Source: Actinobacteria bacterium UBA3086
GTDB lineage: Bacteria; Actinomycetota; Coriobacteriia; Anaerosomatales; UBA3086
Length of the DNA stretch: 7,875 nt
Assembly (NCBI GenBank): GCA_002367305.1
Contig: DFBG01000113.1
Span: 1,811 to 9,685, forward strand
Reading direction: 5' to 3'
The position numbers were made by a program, and so were the translations under genes. Below, in pieces: positions 1 to 6,527 of the stretch (the stretch's first letter is position 1; every line of letters begins with the position of its first letter). The notes beneath the pieces were generated by a model that worked only from the letters and a program-made list of their open reading frames with translations, searched no databases and was not told where the DNA came from.

Positions 1-1338
1 CTCTTCAACGTCATCGAAATCTTCAACATCGTCGACATCTTCGACCGCTCCAACCCCTTCGAACTCAAAGGTGATCGCCGCGATGGTGATATCGTCGCCA
101 TCTTGTGCACCCGCATCCTGGAGCGCTTTCTCCAGACCGATCTTGGAGAAACGACGCTGCAAATAGGCCAGCGCCTCCTCGTTCTGCATCTCAGTCATGA
201 TGACCATGCGCTCAATGCCTCGCCCGGTGACCTCGAAAGCGTGACTCCCGGTGCGCTGCACCTCGAACGTGCGATCACGACTTCTGACCGCCGGAACGTA
301 GACCTTCTCATATGTCTGGGCATCCTCGGCCGCCACAAGGCGCAGATCGTGCACGAGATTCCCCAGATGAAGGACCAGAGGATCGATTCCCTGTCCGGTG
401 ATCGTGGAGATCGCAAAGTACGTCAGACCGAGCTCGGCACAACGCGCAGCCAGCCGCTCAGAGGCCTCCGCGGTACCCGGCATGTCGATCTTGTTTCCGA
501 CGATGATCGTGGGGCGATCCGCCAGTTCCTGCGCATGCCGCTCCAGCTCATTCGTGATGACCGCGAGATCGTCGACCACATCCCGCTGTTCGTAGCCACC
601 GGTGAGATCGACCATGTGCACGATGGCTGCACTGCGCTCGATGTGACGAAGGAACGCATGTCCGAGCCCCTTGCCCTCGCTCGCCCCTTCAATAAGACCG
701 GGAACGTCGGCGACGACGAACGAGTACTCACCTGCACGCACAACGCCCAGGTTAGGAACGAGCGTGGTGAACGGGTAGTCGGCGATCTTGGGCTTCGCCG
801 CACTGATCCTGGCAATGAGGGAGGACTTGCCCACGCTGGGAAAGCCCACCAGCGCAGCGTCGGCCATGAGTTTCATCTCAAGTGTCATCCAACGCTCGTA
901 CGTGGGCTCGCCGAGTTCCGCGAAAGCGGGAGCGCGACGAGTGGGAGTCACGAACTGGATGTTTCCTCGGCCACCACGGCCACCACGAGCGAGCACGACG
1001 CGCTCACCTGGCTGGGTGATGTCCGCAAGCATCTCGCCGGTCTCAGAATCACGGGCAATGGTGCCGAGCGGCACCTTGAGGATGATGTCCTCGCCATTGG
1101 CTCCGTGCATCTGTGAACCCTTGCCATGGATACCGCGATCAGCTTTGAAGTGCCGCTTGAACTTGTAGTCGACGAGACTCGAGAGCGAGGGATCGCCCTG
1201 AAGCACGACATCCCCGCCATTACCGCCGTTGCCGCCATCGGGGCCACCCCGGGGCACATGGGCCTCGCGCCGGAACGACTTGCATCCCGCGCCGCCGTCG
1301 CCACCCTTGACGTTTATCTTGGACTCATCAACAAACAT
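1..1338 (-). CDS. obgE: Obg/CgtA-family GTPase, C-terminal end cut by window edge
   Basis: Ribosome-associated GTPase that acts late in 50S assembly and links growth to nucleotide status (family knowledge). The reading frame is open from an ATG at 1338 to base 1: 446 residues with no stop, so only the extreme C-terminus is missing. The Gly-rich Obg fold covers about residues 1-158 (KGGDGGAG at 11-18, GGNGGNGGD near 35-43). The G domain follows: P-loop GFPSVGKSS 165-173, switch I YPFTT 188-192, DVPG 211-214, NKID 282-285, and IST at 310-312, where SA is usual for G5. The OCT domain is about 344-425, and a strongly acidic Asp/Glu/Val tail runs from 432 on. The start is supported by GGAGGG (plus-strand 1346-1351) 7 bases before the ATG and by the canonical MFVDE opening. 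It lies downstream of rplU-rpmA, as in many bacteria, but behind a likely terminator, so it may be partly independently expressed. Identification is very secure. Confidence 0.98.
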   Translation of the reverse strand, partial: MFVDESKINVKGGDGGAGCKSFRREAHVPRGGPDGGNGGNGGDVVLQGDPSLSSLVDYKFKRHFKADRGIHGKGSQMHGANGEDIILKVPLGTIARDSETGEMLADITQPGERVVLARGGRGGRGNIQFVTPTRRAPAFAELGEPTYERWMTLEMKLMADAALVGFPSVGKSSLIARISAAKPKIADYPFTTLVPNLGVVRAGEYSFVVADVPGLIEGASEGKGLGHAFLRHIERSAAIVHMVDLTGGYEQRDVVDDLAVITNELERHAQELADRPTIIVGNKIDMPGTAEASERLAARCAELGLTYFAISTITGQGIDPLVLHLGNLVHDLRLVAAEDAQTYEKVYVPAVRSRDRTFEVQRTGSHAFEVTGRGIERMVIMTEMQNEEALAYLQRRFSKIGLEKALQDAGAQDGDDITIAAITFEFEGVGAVEDVDDVEDFDDVEE

Positions 1339-1378
1339 CTCAAAACCCTCCGGGATCCGCAGAGTTCATCGGATCCGA

Positions 1379-1409
1379 TCTCTCACCAGCAACGCTGTAT
1401 CCGTGAGAT
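1379..1409 (-). promoter_or_regulatory. structured obgE leader element (imperfect hairpin)
   Basis: Read on the minus strand, the arms ATCTCACGG (1409-1401) and GGTGAGAGA (1387-1379) flank a short insert. TCTCAC pairs with GTGAGA, and the inner CAGC/GCTG (plus-strand 1387-1390 and 1394-1397) can stack on them with a 5-base bulge. The element ends 40 bases upstream of the obgE ATG. The same two 9-base arms occur, overlapping one another, in front of rpmA. I see the pairing directly; a regulatory role is inference, and chance similarity is possible. Confidence 0.35.
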
Positions 1410-1411
1410 AG

Positions 1412-1417
1412 ATTCTA
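1412..1417 (-). promoter_or_regulatory. possible -10 box for obgE (weak)
   Basis: TAGAAT on the minus strand matches five of six bases of TATAAT and lies between the rpmA terminator and obgE. It would place a transcription start near 1405 and give a leader of about 67 bases. I see no convincing -35 hexamer at 16-18 bases upstream, because that position falls in the G-run of the terminator stem, and no extended TGn. It is offered as the best candidate only. Confidence 0.25.
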
Positions 1418-1432
1418 GACCAGTATGCGCAG

Positions 1433-1461
1433 AAACCCCCCGCTCCGGTTGAAGCGAGGGG
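1433..1461 (-). terminator. likely intrinsic terminator after rpmA
   Basis: On the minus strand, an 11-base-pair stem (plus-strand arms 1436-1446 and 1451-1461, with two G-T wobbles) closes on the tetraloop AACC and is followed by TTTCTG. The stem is very GC-rich and begins 30 bases after the rpmA stop codon. The U-tract is short, so termination may be partial, allowing some read-through into obgE. The plus-strand side has no T-run, which supports the minus orientation. Confidence 0.7.
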
Positions 1462-1491
1462 CCTGAAGATCAAATAATCGCTCTCAGGCTG

Positions 1492-1746
1492 CTAGCCCTC
1501 CAGCGGTCGCACGTGAACGCGACGATCCTTGCCGTGCGTGAAATCGACACTGCCGTCGATCAACGCGAACAGCGTGTCATCCTTGCCCATGCCCACGTTC
1601 TCTCCGGCCTTGAGTCGGGAGCCGCGCTGACGAACGAGAATGGAGCCCGCGGTCACTTCCTGACCTGCGAAGCGCTTCACACCAAGTCGTTGCGCATTTG
1701 AATCGCGCCCGTTCTTAGTGCTACCAAGACCCTTCTTATGTGCCAT
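1492..1746 (-). CDS. rpmA: 50S ribosomal protein L27
   Basis: Large-subunit protein whose N-terminal tail reaches towards the peptidyl-transferase centre (family knowledge). The 84 residues form a full-length, canonical L27: MAHKKGLGSTKNGRDSNAQR at the N-terminus, then the conserved FAGQEVTAGSILVRQRG core, the VGMGKDDTLFA segment and a short basic C-terminus. The mature-type N-terminus begins right after Met, with no Firmicutes-style cleavable extension, and no prp protease gene lies nearby. It follows rplU by 63 bases and is presumably co-transcribed with it. The Shine-Dalgarno is modest (GCAGGTAG ending about 6 bases before the ATG). A stem-loop terminator follows the stop codon. Confidence 0.98.
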   Translation of the reverse strand: MAHKKGLGSTKNGRDSNAQRLGVKRFAGQEVTAGSILVRQRGSRLKAGENVGMGKDDTLFALIDGSVDFTHGKDRRVHVRPLEG

Positions 1747-1774
1747 GAGGAACTACCTGCCTTCGCGCCCGAGG

Positions 1775-1790
1775 TCTCTCACCGTGAGAT
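1775..1790 (-). promoter_or_regulatory. inverted repeat in the rplU-rpmA spacer
   Basis: The minus strand reads ATCTCACGGTGAGAGA. TCTCAC and GTGAGA are perfect 6-base arms around a single central base. The element ends 28 bases before the rpmA ATG. With a one-base centre it cannot form an RNA hairpin without opening the middle pairs, so a protein-binding dyad or a shared repeat is at least as likely. Its two overlapping 9-base halves recur, spread apart, in the obgE leader. Confidence 0.35.
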
Positions 1791-1809
1791 GAGAAGCCCT
1801 GATGTTCTC

Positions 1810-2352
1810 TTATGCGTCGTACTTCTTGGCGTGAACGCCGCAGTACGCGGAACCGTCCTTCGCCTTGTTGTTACAGCGCTCGCCATTGGACTTGAGAGCC
1901 TCGCACTGTGCCGGAGCAGCTTCCACTGCGGGCGCAGCCTCGACCTTCTTGGCCTCTGCCTTGGGAGCAGGCTTGGCAGCCTTCTTGACCTCAGCCTTAG
2001 GAGCAGGCTTCTCAGTCTTCTTGGCAGCCGGCTTGGAACCACCGGTCAGAGCGATATCCGTGATACGGATACGAGTCTGCTGCTGACGGTGACCCTTCAG
2101 GCGCTTGTAGCCCTTACGCTTCTTGAACTTGAAAACGATCTTCTTCTCACCCTTGAAGTGCTCGATGACCTCAGCGGTGACTGTGGCGGCGGCGAGCGAC
2201 TTGGAGTCGGTCACGACGGCATCGCCGTCAGCGACGAACAGTACATCCAGGCTAACCAAGTCACCGGGCTGTGCATCCAGTTTCTCGACTACCTCGATGG
2301 TGTCCTTCTCGACCTTGAGCTGCTTCCCACCGGTATTAACAACTGCGTACAT
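1810..2352 (-). CDS. rplU: 50S ribosomal protein L21 with extended Cys/His C-terminus
   Basis: L21 binds 23S rRNA early in 50S assembly (family knowledge). The protein has 180 residues, against about 100-105 for ordinary L21. Residues 1-105 are a normal L21, opening MYAVVNTGGKQ and including the hallmark KFKKRKGYKRLKGHRQQQT at about 75-93. Residues 106-149 form a Lys/Ala/Pro/Glu-rich linker with two near-copies of a 12-residue unit (KPAPKAE core). Residues 150-174 carry C150, C160, C171 and H174 (C-x9-C-x10-C-x2-H), which looks like a small zinc-binding knuckle. The start was chosen at the ATG at 2352: it gives the canonical L21 N-terminus and has GAGAGG (2359-2364) 6 bases upstream. A TTG at 2382 in the same frame is rejected, since it lies at the predicted transcription start. 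The tail is in frame, without a stop between it and the core. Confidence 0.96.
   Translation of the reverse strand: MYAVVNTGGKQLKVEKDTIEVVEKLDAQPGDLVSLDVLFVADGDAVVTDSKSLAAATVTAEVIEHFKGEKKIVFKFKKRKGYKRLKGHRQQQTRIRITDIALTGGSKPAAKKTEKPAPKAEVKKAAKPAPKAEAKKVEAAPAVEAAPAQCEALKSNGERCNNKAKDGSAYCGVHAKKYDA
1831..1905 (-). other. Cys3-His putative zinc-knuckle domain at the L21 C-terminus
   Basis: Codons for L21 residues 150-174 give C-x9-C-x10-C-x2-H, with the sub-motifs CEALKSNGERC and SAYCGVH. The spacing and the surrounding Lys/Gly residues resemble a short Cys-Cys-Cys-His motif that occurs at the ends of many unrelated bacterial and phage proteins (catalogued, as I recall, as DUF5763). Four well-spaced ligands suggest metal binding, which is inference. 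The function when attached to L21 is unknown to me. Confidence 0.7.
1945..2016 (-). repeat. two tandem 36-base units encoding the L21 linker
   Basis: Plus-strand 1945-1980 and 1981-2016 agree at 30 of 36 bases, and a partial third unit (CTTCTTGGC) starts at 2017. In protein each encodes a 12-residue unit with the core KPAPKAE followed by V/A-KK. The in-frame length keeps the downstream Cys/His motif readable whatever the copy number, so this is a likely place for length variation between relatives. Confidence 0.8.
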
Positions 2353-2388
2353 GATCAACCTCTCACTCGCTCTAGTGCGCAAGGGCGT

Positions 2389-2417
2389 ATGTTATCAGAG
2401 GGTCTATGCAGCGTCAA
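2389..2417 (-). promoter_or_regulatory. sigma-70-type promoter for rplU-rpmA
   Basis: On the minus strand, TTGACG (plus-strand 2412-2417) is separated by exactly 17 bases from TAACAT (2389-2394), with TG two bases before the -10. Transcription would start near 2382, giving a leader of about 30 bases before the rplU ATG. The -35 lies inside a perfect inverted repeat, CAGCGT-TG-ACGCTG (2409-2422), which could be an operator. This is the best promoter in the window and fits the break between the ribonuclease gene and the ribosomal protein genes. Confidence 0.7.
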
Positions 2418-2477
2418 CGCTGATATGACGCGAGACACGACCAATCCCACGTGACTCCTACCCCGTACGTCTTCTGA

Positions 2478-3965
2478 CTACTCCAACACACGCTTGAGAA
2501 GACCGGCGCGCCCCTCGATGAGAACTCTCACCTCGGTGGGATCGCAGTCCTTTTCAGGCACGATGGCGACCTGCTTACCGGTCTCGGAACGCAATACCGC
2601 AACAATGTTCTGGCCCGGTGCCATCACAAGTTCGTACGTCTCGGGATTAATGCCCAGAAGGAACGCAGCGGCCTTCCCCGCTTTGAGAATCTCGCGCATC
2701 CTTCGCTCGACAGCGATCCTGCGAGTCACTTCGGAGAGAACGCGCCCTTCTCCCCCGCACCGCGGGCAGGGCTCGGTCAATATCCCGTACAGACCATCGG
2801 TCACGTTCTTGCGAGTCATCTCCACCAGTCCCAGGCGCGACATCTCCGTCACCCGTGTCTTGGTGCGATCACGCTCAAGCCCGCTGTTGAGACGCTGAAG
2901 GACCTCCGCCCGATGGAAGGCGTCCTCCATGTCTATGAAATCGATGACGATGATACCGCCGATATCACGCAACCTCAACTGACGAACGACCTCCGCGGCC
3001 GCCTCCAGGTTCGTTTTGACGATCGTATCCTCAAGACTCTTCTTGCCGACGAACTTGCCTGTGTTGACGTCAACCGCGGTGAGCGCCTCAGTGCGGTCGA
3101 TATCGATGTGACCGCCGCTCGGCAACTGCACGGTCCTGCGAAGTGCCGTCTCTATAGTGGCTGGCAGATCGAAGAGATCGAACAGCGGTGCACGATCCTT
3201 GTAGAGCGATATCTTGCGGACCAGTTGTGGAGAAGTCTTTCTCAAGAAGGAGTTGACCTTCTCGAACACCGACTTGTCGTCGATGATCAGGCGCTTGAAA
3301 TCATCAGAGAACACATCCCGCACCAATCGAAGTGCCAGATCCATCTCGGTATAGATGACCTCGGGCGCCAACGCCTCCACAGACTGATGACTCACGCGTT
3401 TCCACAGTCTCAACAGAAACTCGAGGTCGGACACGAGATCGCGCTCCGTGACACCCTGCGCCACCGTGCGGACGATCACCCCGATATCCTTTGGAATGTG
3501 AGGTGCAACGATCTGGTGCAGGCGATCGCGTTCCTCATCCGGGAGCTTGCGCGAGACGCCCACGAACTCCGAGAAGGGCATGAGCACCAGGAATCGACCG
3601 GGCAGAGTGATCTCAGTGGTGACGCGTGCACCTTTGGTCCCCATAGGGTCCTTGAGTACCTGCACCATGATCTGCTGTCCGGGCTTGAGCAGCGTTTGAA
3701 TATCACGCTTGGGAAGATCCTCGAGACCTTCGGGCGTGACGACCTCATCGACGTAGAGGAAGCCGTTCTTCTCCAAGCCGATGTCGACGAAAGCGGCTTG
3801 CATGCCCGGCAGTACGTCGCGCACCTTGGCCAGGTACACATTGCCGACCACACTGCGTTTGGGCCGCTCGATATAGAGCTCTACGAGCTCTTTGTCCTCC
3901 AGCAAGGCCACACGGGTCTCACTGGAATCATGGGAGATAAGCATCTCCTTCAGCGGTTCACCCAC
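2478..3965 (-). CDS. rng: Ribonuclease E/G family endoribonuclease
   Basis: Single-strand-specific endoribonuclease acting in rRNA maturation and mRNA decay in the cytoplasm (family knowledge). It has 495 residues, close to RNase G and to the catalytic half of RNase E, with no long C-terminal scaffold. It opens with the family's ETRVALLEDKELVELYIER segment. An S1-type RNA-binding domain is at about 37-125 (GNVYLAKV, PGMQAAFVDIG). The catalytic part contains D299 in AVDVNTGKF and D342 in IIVIDFIDM, matching the two metal-binding Asp residues of RNase E. The zinc-link motif CPRCGGEG starts at C400, with C403 as partner. The start taken is a GTG at 3965 with GGGG about 6 bases upstream. An ATG at 3944 is possible, but the AAGGAG before it touches the start codon and is too close. 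It begins 12 bases after the DUF2344 stop, so the two are probably translationally coupled. Confidence 0.95.
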   Translation of the reverse strand: MGEPLKEMLISHDSSETRVALLEDKELVELYIERPKRSVVGNVYLAKVRDVLPGMQAAFVDIGLEKNGFLYVDEVVTPEGLEDLPKRDIQTLLKPGQQIMVQVLKDPMGTKGARVTTEITLPGRFLVLMPFSEFVGVSRKLPDEERDRLHQIVAPHIPKDIGVIVRTVAQGVTERDLVSDLEFLLRLWKRVSHQSVEALAPEVIYTEMDLALRLVRDVFSDDFKRLIIDDKSVFEKVNSFLRKTSPQLVRKISLYKDRAPLFDLFDLPATIETALRRTVQLPSGGHIDIDRTEALTAVDVNTGKFVGKKSLEDTIVKTNLEAAAEVVRQLRLRDIGGIIVIDFIDMEDAFHRAEVLQRLNSGLERDRTKTRVTEMSRLGLVEMTRKNVTDGLYGILTEPCPRCGGEGRVLSEVTRRIAVERRMREILKAGKAAAFLLGINPETYELVMAPGQNIVAVLRSETGKQVAIVPEKDCDPTEVRVLIEGRAGLLKRVLE

Positions 3966-3977
3966 GGTGTTCCCCGA

Positions 3978-4667
3978 TCACAACGGACGACGCAGGACAT
4001 CTCCTTCTTCGATGAAGACGTCCGTGCGCGTCACCAGTACGGTGGCACCTGCGATGTGGGCACGCTGGAGAGCTGTACGTATCAGAGCATCGGGCCGCAT
4101 GGCACCATCTGGGCCCATGCGAACAGCCATCTCAACGATGACCTTGCCCTCGTCGACCTTCACACTCGGCTCCTTCGAGAGACTCTTGGTGAGGTCGTAA
4201 ACCTTGGTCTTCTTCTTCTGCTCGACCGTTAACTCGCCTGACGCGACCACCGCGTCCAGTGCCGTTCTGAACTGTTCCTCGTCCACCTCCGATTGATCCA
4301 TCTCGACCCGATATTCCGCGACTGCGATCGCAGCTGAGAGTGATGGCTCTTTGCCTCCGACGTACTGCGCCGCAGTGGGCGCAAGATCCGCCGGTGTCGC
4401 TGCGATCAGATCGCTCATCACGTCTGAAGCCGGCGAATACGCCGTGAGCCAGATGTCGAAATACTCCCGATCACCTGCCGTTCCCACGGGCAACGCAGGC
4501 CCGAACGCAACCTTCATGTGGGGGCTGAAGCCCTTGGTCACAGCATACGCCAGTTGCGCGCGCCGTGCAGAACGCTCCAACGCACGCATTACCTCAAGAT
4601 GTGACAGGAAACGGGCACGGCCGCACTTGCTGTAGCCGATGCGCAATCTGAACTCACCGATGGCCAC
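3978..4667 (-). CDS. TIGR03936-family radical SAM-linked protein (DUF2344)
   Basis: Function not established to my knowledge. The 229-residue protein carries the family hallmark near its N-terminus: RIGYSKCGRARFLSHLEVMR at 9-28, then RRAQLAYAVTKGFSPHMKVAFG at about 35-56. The family is named for being encoded beside, or fused to, the TIGR03960 radical SAM protein, exactly as here. The two reading frames overlap by 14 bases (4654-4667), which points to translational coupling and a stable partnership. The start is a GTG at 4667 with GGGGGG (4673-4678) 5 bases upstream. The protein has no radical SAM cysteine cluster of its own and no visible membrane segment. A part in RNA or ribosome modification is only suggested by its neighbours, RNase G and L21. 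Confidence 0.9.
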   Translation of the reverse strand: MAIGEFRLRIGYSKCGRARFLSHLEVMRALERSARRAQLAYAVTKGFSPHMKVAFGPALPVGTAGDREYFDIWLTAYSPASDVMSDLIAATPADLAPTAAQYVGGKEPSLSAAIAVAEYRVEMDQSEVDEEQFRTALDAVVASGELTVEQKKKTKVYDLTKSLSKEPSVKVDEGKVIVEMAVRMGPDGAMRPDALIRTALQRAHIAGATVLVTRTDVFIEEGDVLRRPL

Positions 4668-6522
4668 GTGTTCCCCCCAACTTCACGTCGACACCAAGAT
4701 CGTCACAGACATCGCAACCCGTGCATCCACCGAAACTGCAGTCCTCAGTCAGTTGCCCGGTATCGGTACGCTGGCGTTCACGGATCAGGTAGGTCTCCGA
4801 GGCTCCACATGATATGTGACCCCACGGCAGCACGTCGTCGAACGAGAAGGGCTGATTCGCGATCGATTCCGGTACGATCCCCGCCTCATCGAAAGCGCGA
4901 CGCCAAACCGCGAGATCGTAGTTCTCGGTCCATGCATCGAACCGAGCGCCCGAACGCCAGGCGTTCTCAATGACATCGCTCAACTGACGCCCGCCGCGTG
5001 CCATGGTCGCCTCCAGGAACGAAACGTCAGAGTCGTGCCACGAAAGATCGACGCCCTTGCGCGGCATGCTCTCCCTCAATACGCTCTGCCGACGACGCAC
5101 CTCCTCGAGCGAGATCTGCGGTTCCCACTGATACGGAGTGTGCGCTTTTGGCACCAGGGTCGATACCGAGATTCCGACACGAATCGCACCTCGCTGATCC
5201 GGCGGGACCGCAGCCCGAGCCACAGCGAACACACGAGTCACCATCTCACCGATACCGCGAACATCCTCGTCGGTCTCGGTGGGCAGGCCGATCATGAAGT
5301 AGAGCTTCACCCGGCGCCAACCTGACTGGAACGCCTGCTCGACGGTAGCCAGCAGTTCTTCCTCGTTGACATTCTTGTTGATCGCATCCCGAAGTCTCTG
5401 AGTACCTGCCTCAGGAGCGAAGGTCAGCCCGGATTTCTTTCCCGAGGACGCCAATCGCGCCATGGAGACGCCAAACCGGTCCACACGAAGCGAGGGCAGG
5501 GACACAGAGATCGCCGAACCCTCCAGTCTGCGACGCAACCGACGAAGGATCTCCTCGATCTGCGAGTGATCGGTAGTGGAAAGCGATGTGAGAGAGACCT
5601 CCTCGTATCCCGTGCAAGCGAGATTCTCCATCACATCATGAATGATCATATCTGCGGGACGCTCACGTACGGGTCGGTAGACCATGCCGGCCTGGCAGAA
5701 GCGACAACCTCGTGTGCAGCCGCGCAGGATCTCAACGGTGGCACGATCATGAACCACGTCCATGAACGGCACGACAGGACACGTGGGAACGGGATGTGCC
5801 GACAGATCCTGTACCACGCGTTTGCTGACCTTGTCCGGCGCACCCCCCGAAGACTCGACTGAGACAAGCGCGCCATCGTCGGAGTAGACCGGAGTGTAGA
5901 GCGAGGGCACATAAACACCGTGCACCTGGGCCAGCGCACGCAGCATCTCAGAGCGCGACGAACCCGCATCACGCGCCTTGCGGTGCGCAGCGACGACGTC
6001 AATAAGCCCCTCCTCACCTTCACCAATGAGGATTGCATCGAAGAACGGGGCCACGGGCTCCGGATTGTACGCACAAGGCCCTCCACCGAGCACAAGGGGA
6101 TCACCATCACCGCGATCACATGCTCGCAGGGGTATGTCGGCAAGATCGAGGACCTCGAGCACGTTGGAGTAGGTGAGTTCATACGGCAGCGTGATGCCGA
6201 CGAGATCGAACGATGAGACCGGAGCGCAGGATTCAAGCGAGAACAGCGGGACGCCCACACTGCGCATAGCCGAGGACATATCCTCCCACGGCACGTACGC
6301 ACGCTCGGCGGCGACGTCTTTGGTCGAGTTGAGACGCTCGTAGAGAATGGCGAGGCCTTGGTTGGCCATGCCTATCTCATAGGTGTCCGGATAGATGAGA
6401 ACCGCACGGTAATCGGCATCAACAGAATGCGCGGCACCCCACTCACGATCGATATAGCGCGCCGGTCGCTCGACACCCGCGAGCAGTGGCTCAATGGAAG
6501 GCCAGAGGTCCTTGTGTGTCAC
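4654..6522 (-). CDS. TIGR03960-family radical SAM protein with B12-binding-like N-terminus
   Basis: Predicted to cleave S-adenosylmethionine with a [4Fe-4S] cluster; its substrate is unknown to me. From the chosen start it has 622 residues, normal for the family. An N-terminal cobalamin-binding-like region is at about 38-180 (LIYPDTYEIGMANQGLAILY, LGGGPCAYNPEP, IGEGEEG), without a DxHxxG motif. The radical SAM core has C269, C273 and C276 in EILRGCTRGCRFCQAG. Downstream are TFAPEAGTQRLR at about 367-378 and YFMIGLPTETDED at about 408-420. A C-terminal cysteine group sits at C595, C600, C603 and C606. The start is a GTG at 6522, five bases after the preceding stop, followed by PSIEPLLAGVERPARYI, which matches the usual family beginning. 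The frame stays open upstream to 6774, but that stretch is Arg-rich, overlaps the previous gene and looks like shadow. The Shine-Dalgarno is weak, so initiation probably depends on coupling. Confidence 0.93.
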   Translation of the reverse strand: MTHKDLWPSIEPLLAGVERPARYIDREWGAAHSVDADYRAVLIYPDTYEIGMANQGLAILYERLNSTKDVAAERAYVPWEDMSSAMRSVGVPLFSLESCAPVSSFDLVGITLPYELTYSNVLEVLDLADIPLRACDRGDGDPLVLGGGPCAYNPEPVAPFFDAILIGEGEEGLIDVVAAHRKARDAGSSRSEMLRALAQVHGVYVPSLYTPVYSDDGALVSVESSGGAPDKVSKRVVQDLSAHPVPTCPVVPFMDVVHDRATVEILRGCTRGCRFCQAGMVYRPVRERPADMIIHDVMENLACTGYEEVSLTSLSTTDHSQIEEILRRLRRRLEGSAISVSLPSLRVDRFGVSMARLASSGKKSGLTFAPEAGTQRLRDAINKNVNEEELLATVEQAFQSGWRRVKLYFMIGLPTETDEDVRGIGEMVTRVFAVARAAVPPDQRGAIRVGISVSTLVPKAHTPYQWEPQISLEEVRRRQSVLRESMPRKGVDLSWHDSDVSFLEATMARGGRQLSDVIENAWRSGARFDAWTENYDLAVWRRAFDEAGIVPESIANQPFSFDDVLPWGHISCGASETYLIRERQRTDTGQLTEDCSFGGCTGCDVCDDLGVDVKLGGTRGHR

Positions 6523-6527
6523 CGGCG

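Noticed and set aside
103..1116. Open frame of 337 codons on the plus strand
   Set aside because: It lies wholly antisense to obgE, has no recognisable domain and no upstream Shine-Dalgarno of note. It is explained by the codon bias of the real gene.
1368..1379. Perfect 12-base palindrome ATCGGATCCGAT in the obgE leader, with a second GGATCC at 1353-1358
   Set aside because: Self-complementary short sequences of this size are common in GC-rich DNA, and it has no loop for an RNA hairpin. No matching second copy of the full palindrome was seen.
2353..2382. Ten extra N-terminal codons for L21 from a TTG at 2382
   Set aside because: It coincides with the predicted transcription start, has no ribosome-binding site, and the canonical L21 start with GAGAGG lies at 2352.
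2913..4232. Open frame of 439 codons on the plus strand
   Set aside because: Antisense to the ribonuclease and part of the DUF2344 gene, both of which have clear family motifs. The plus-strand translation is His/Asp/Arg/Leu-rich without any known motif.
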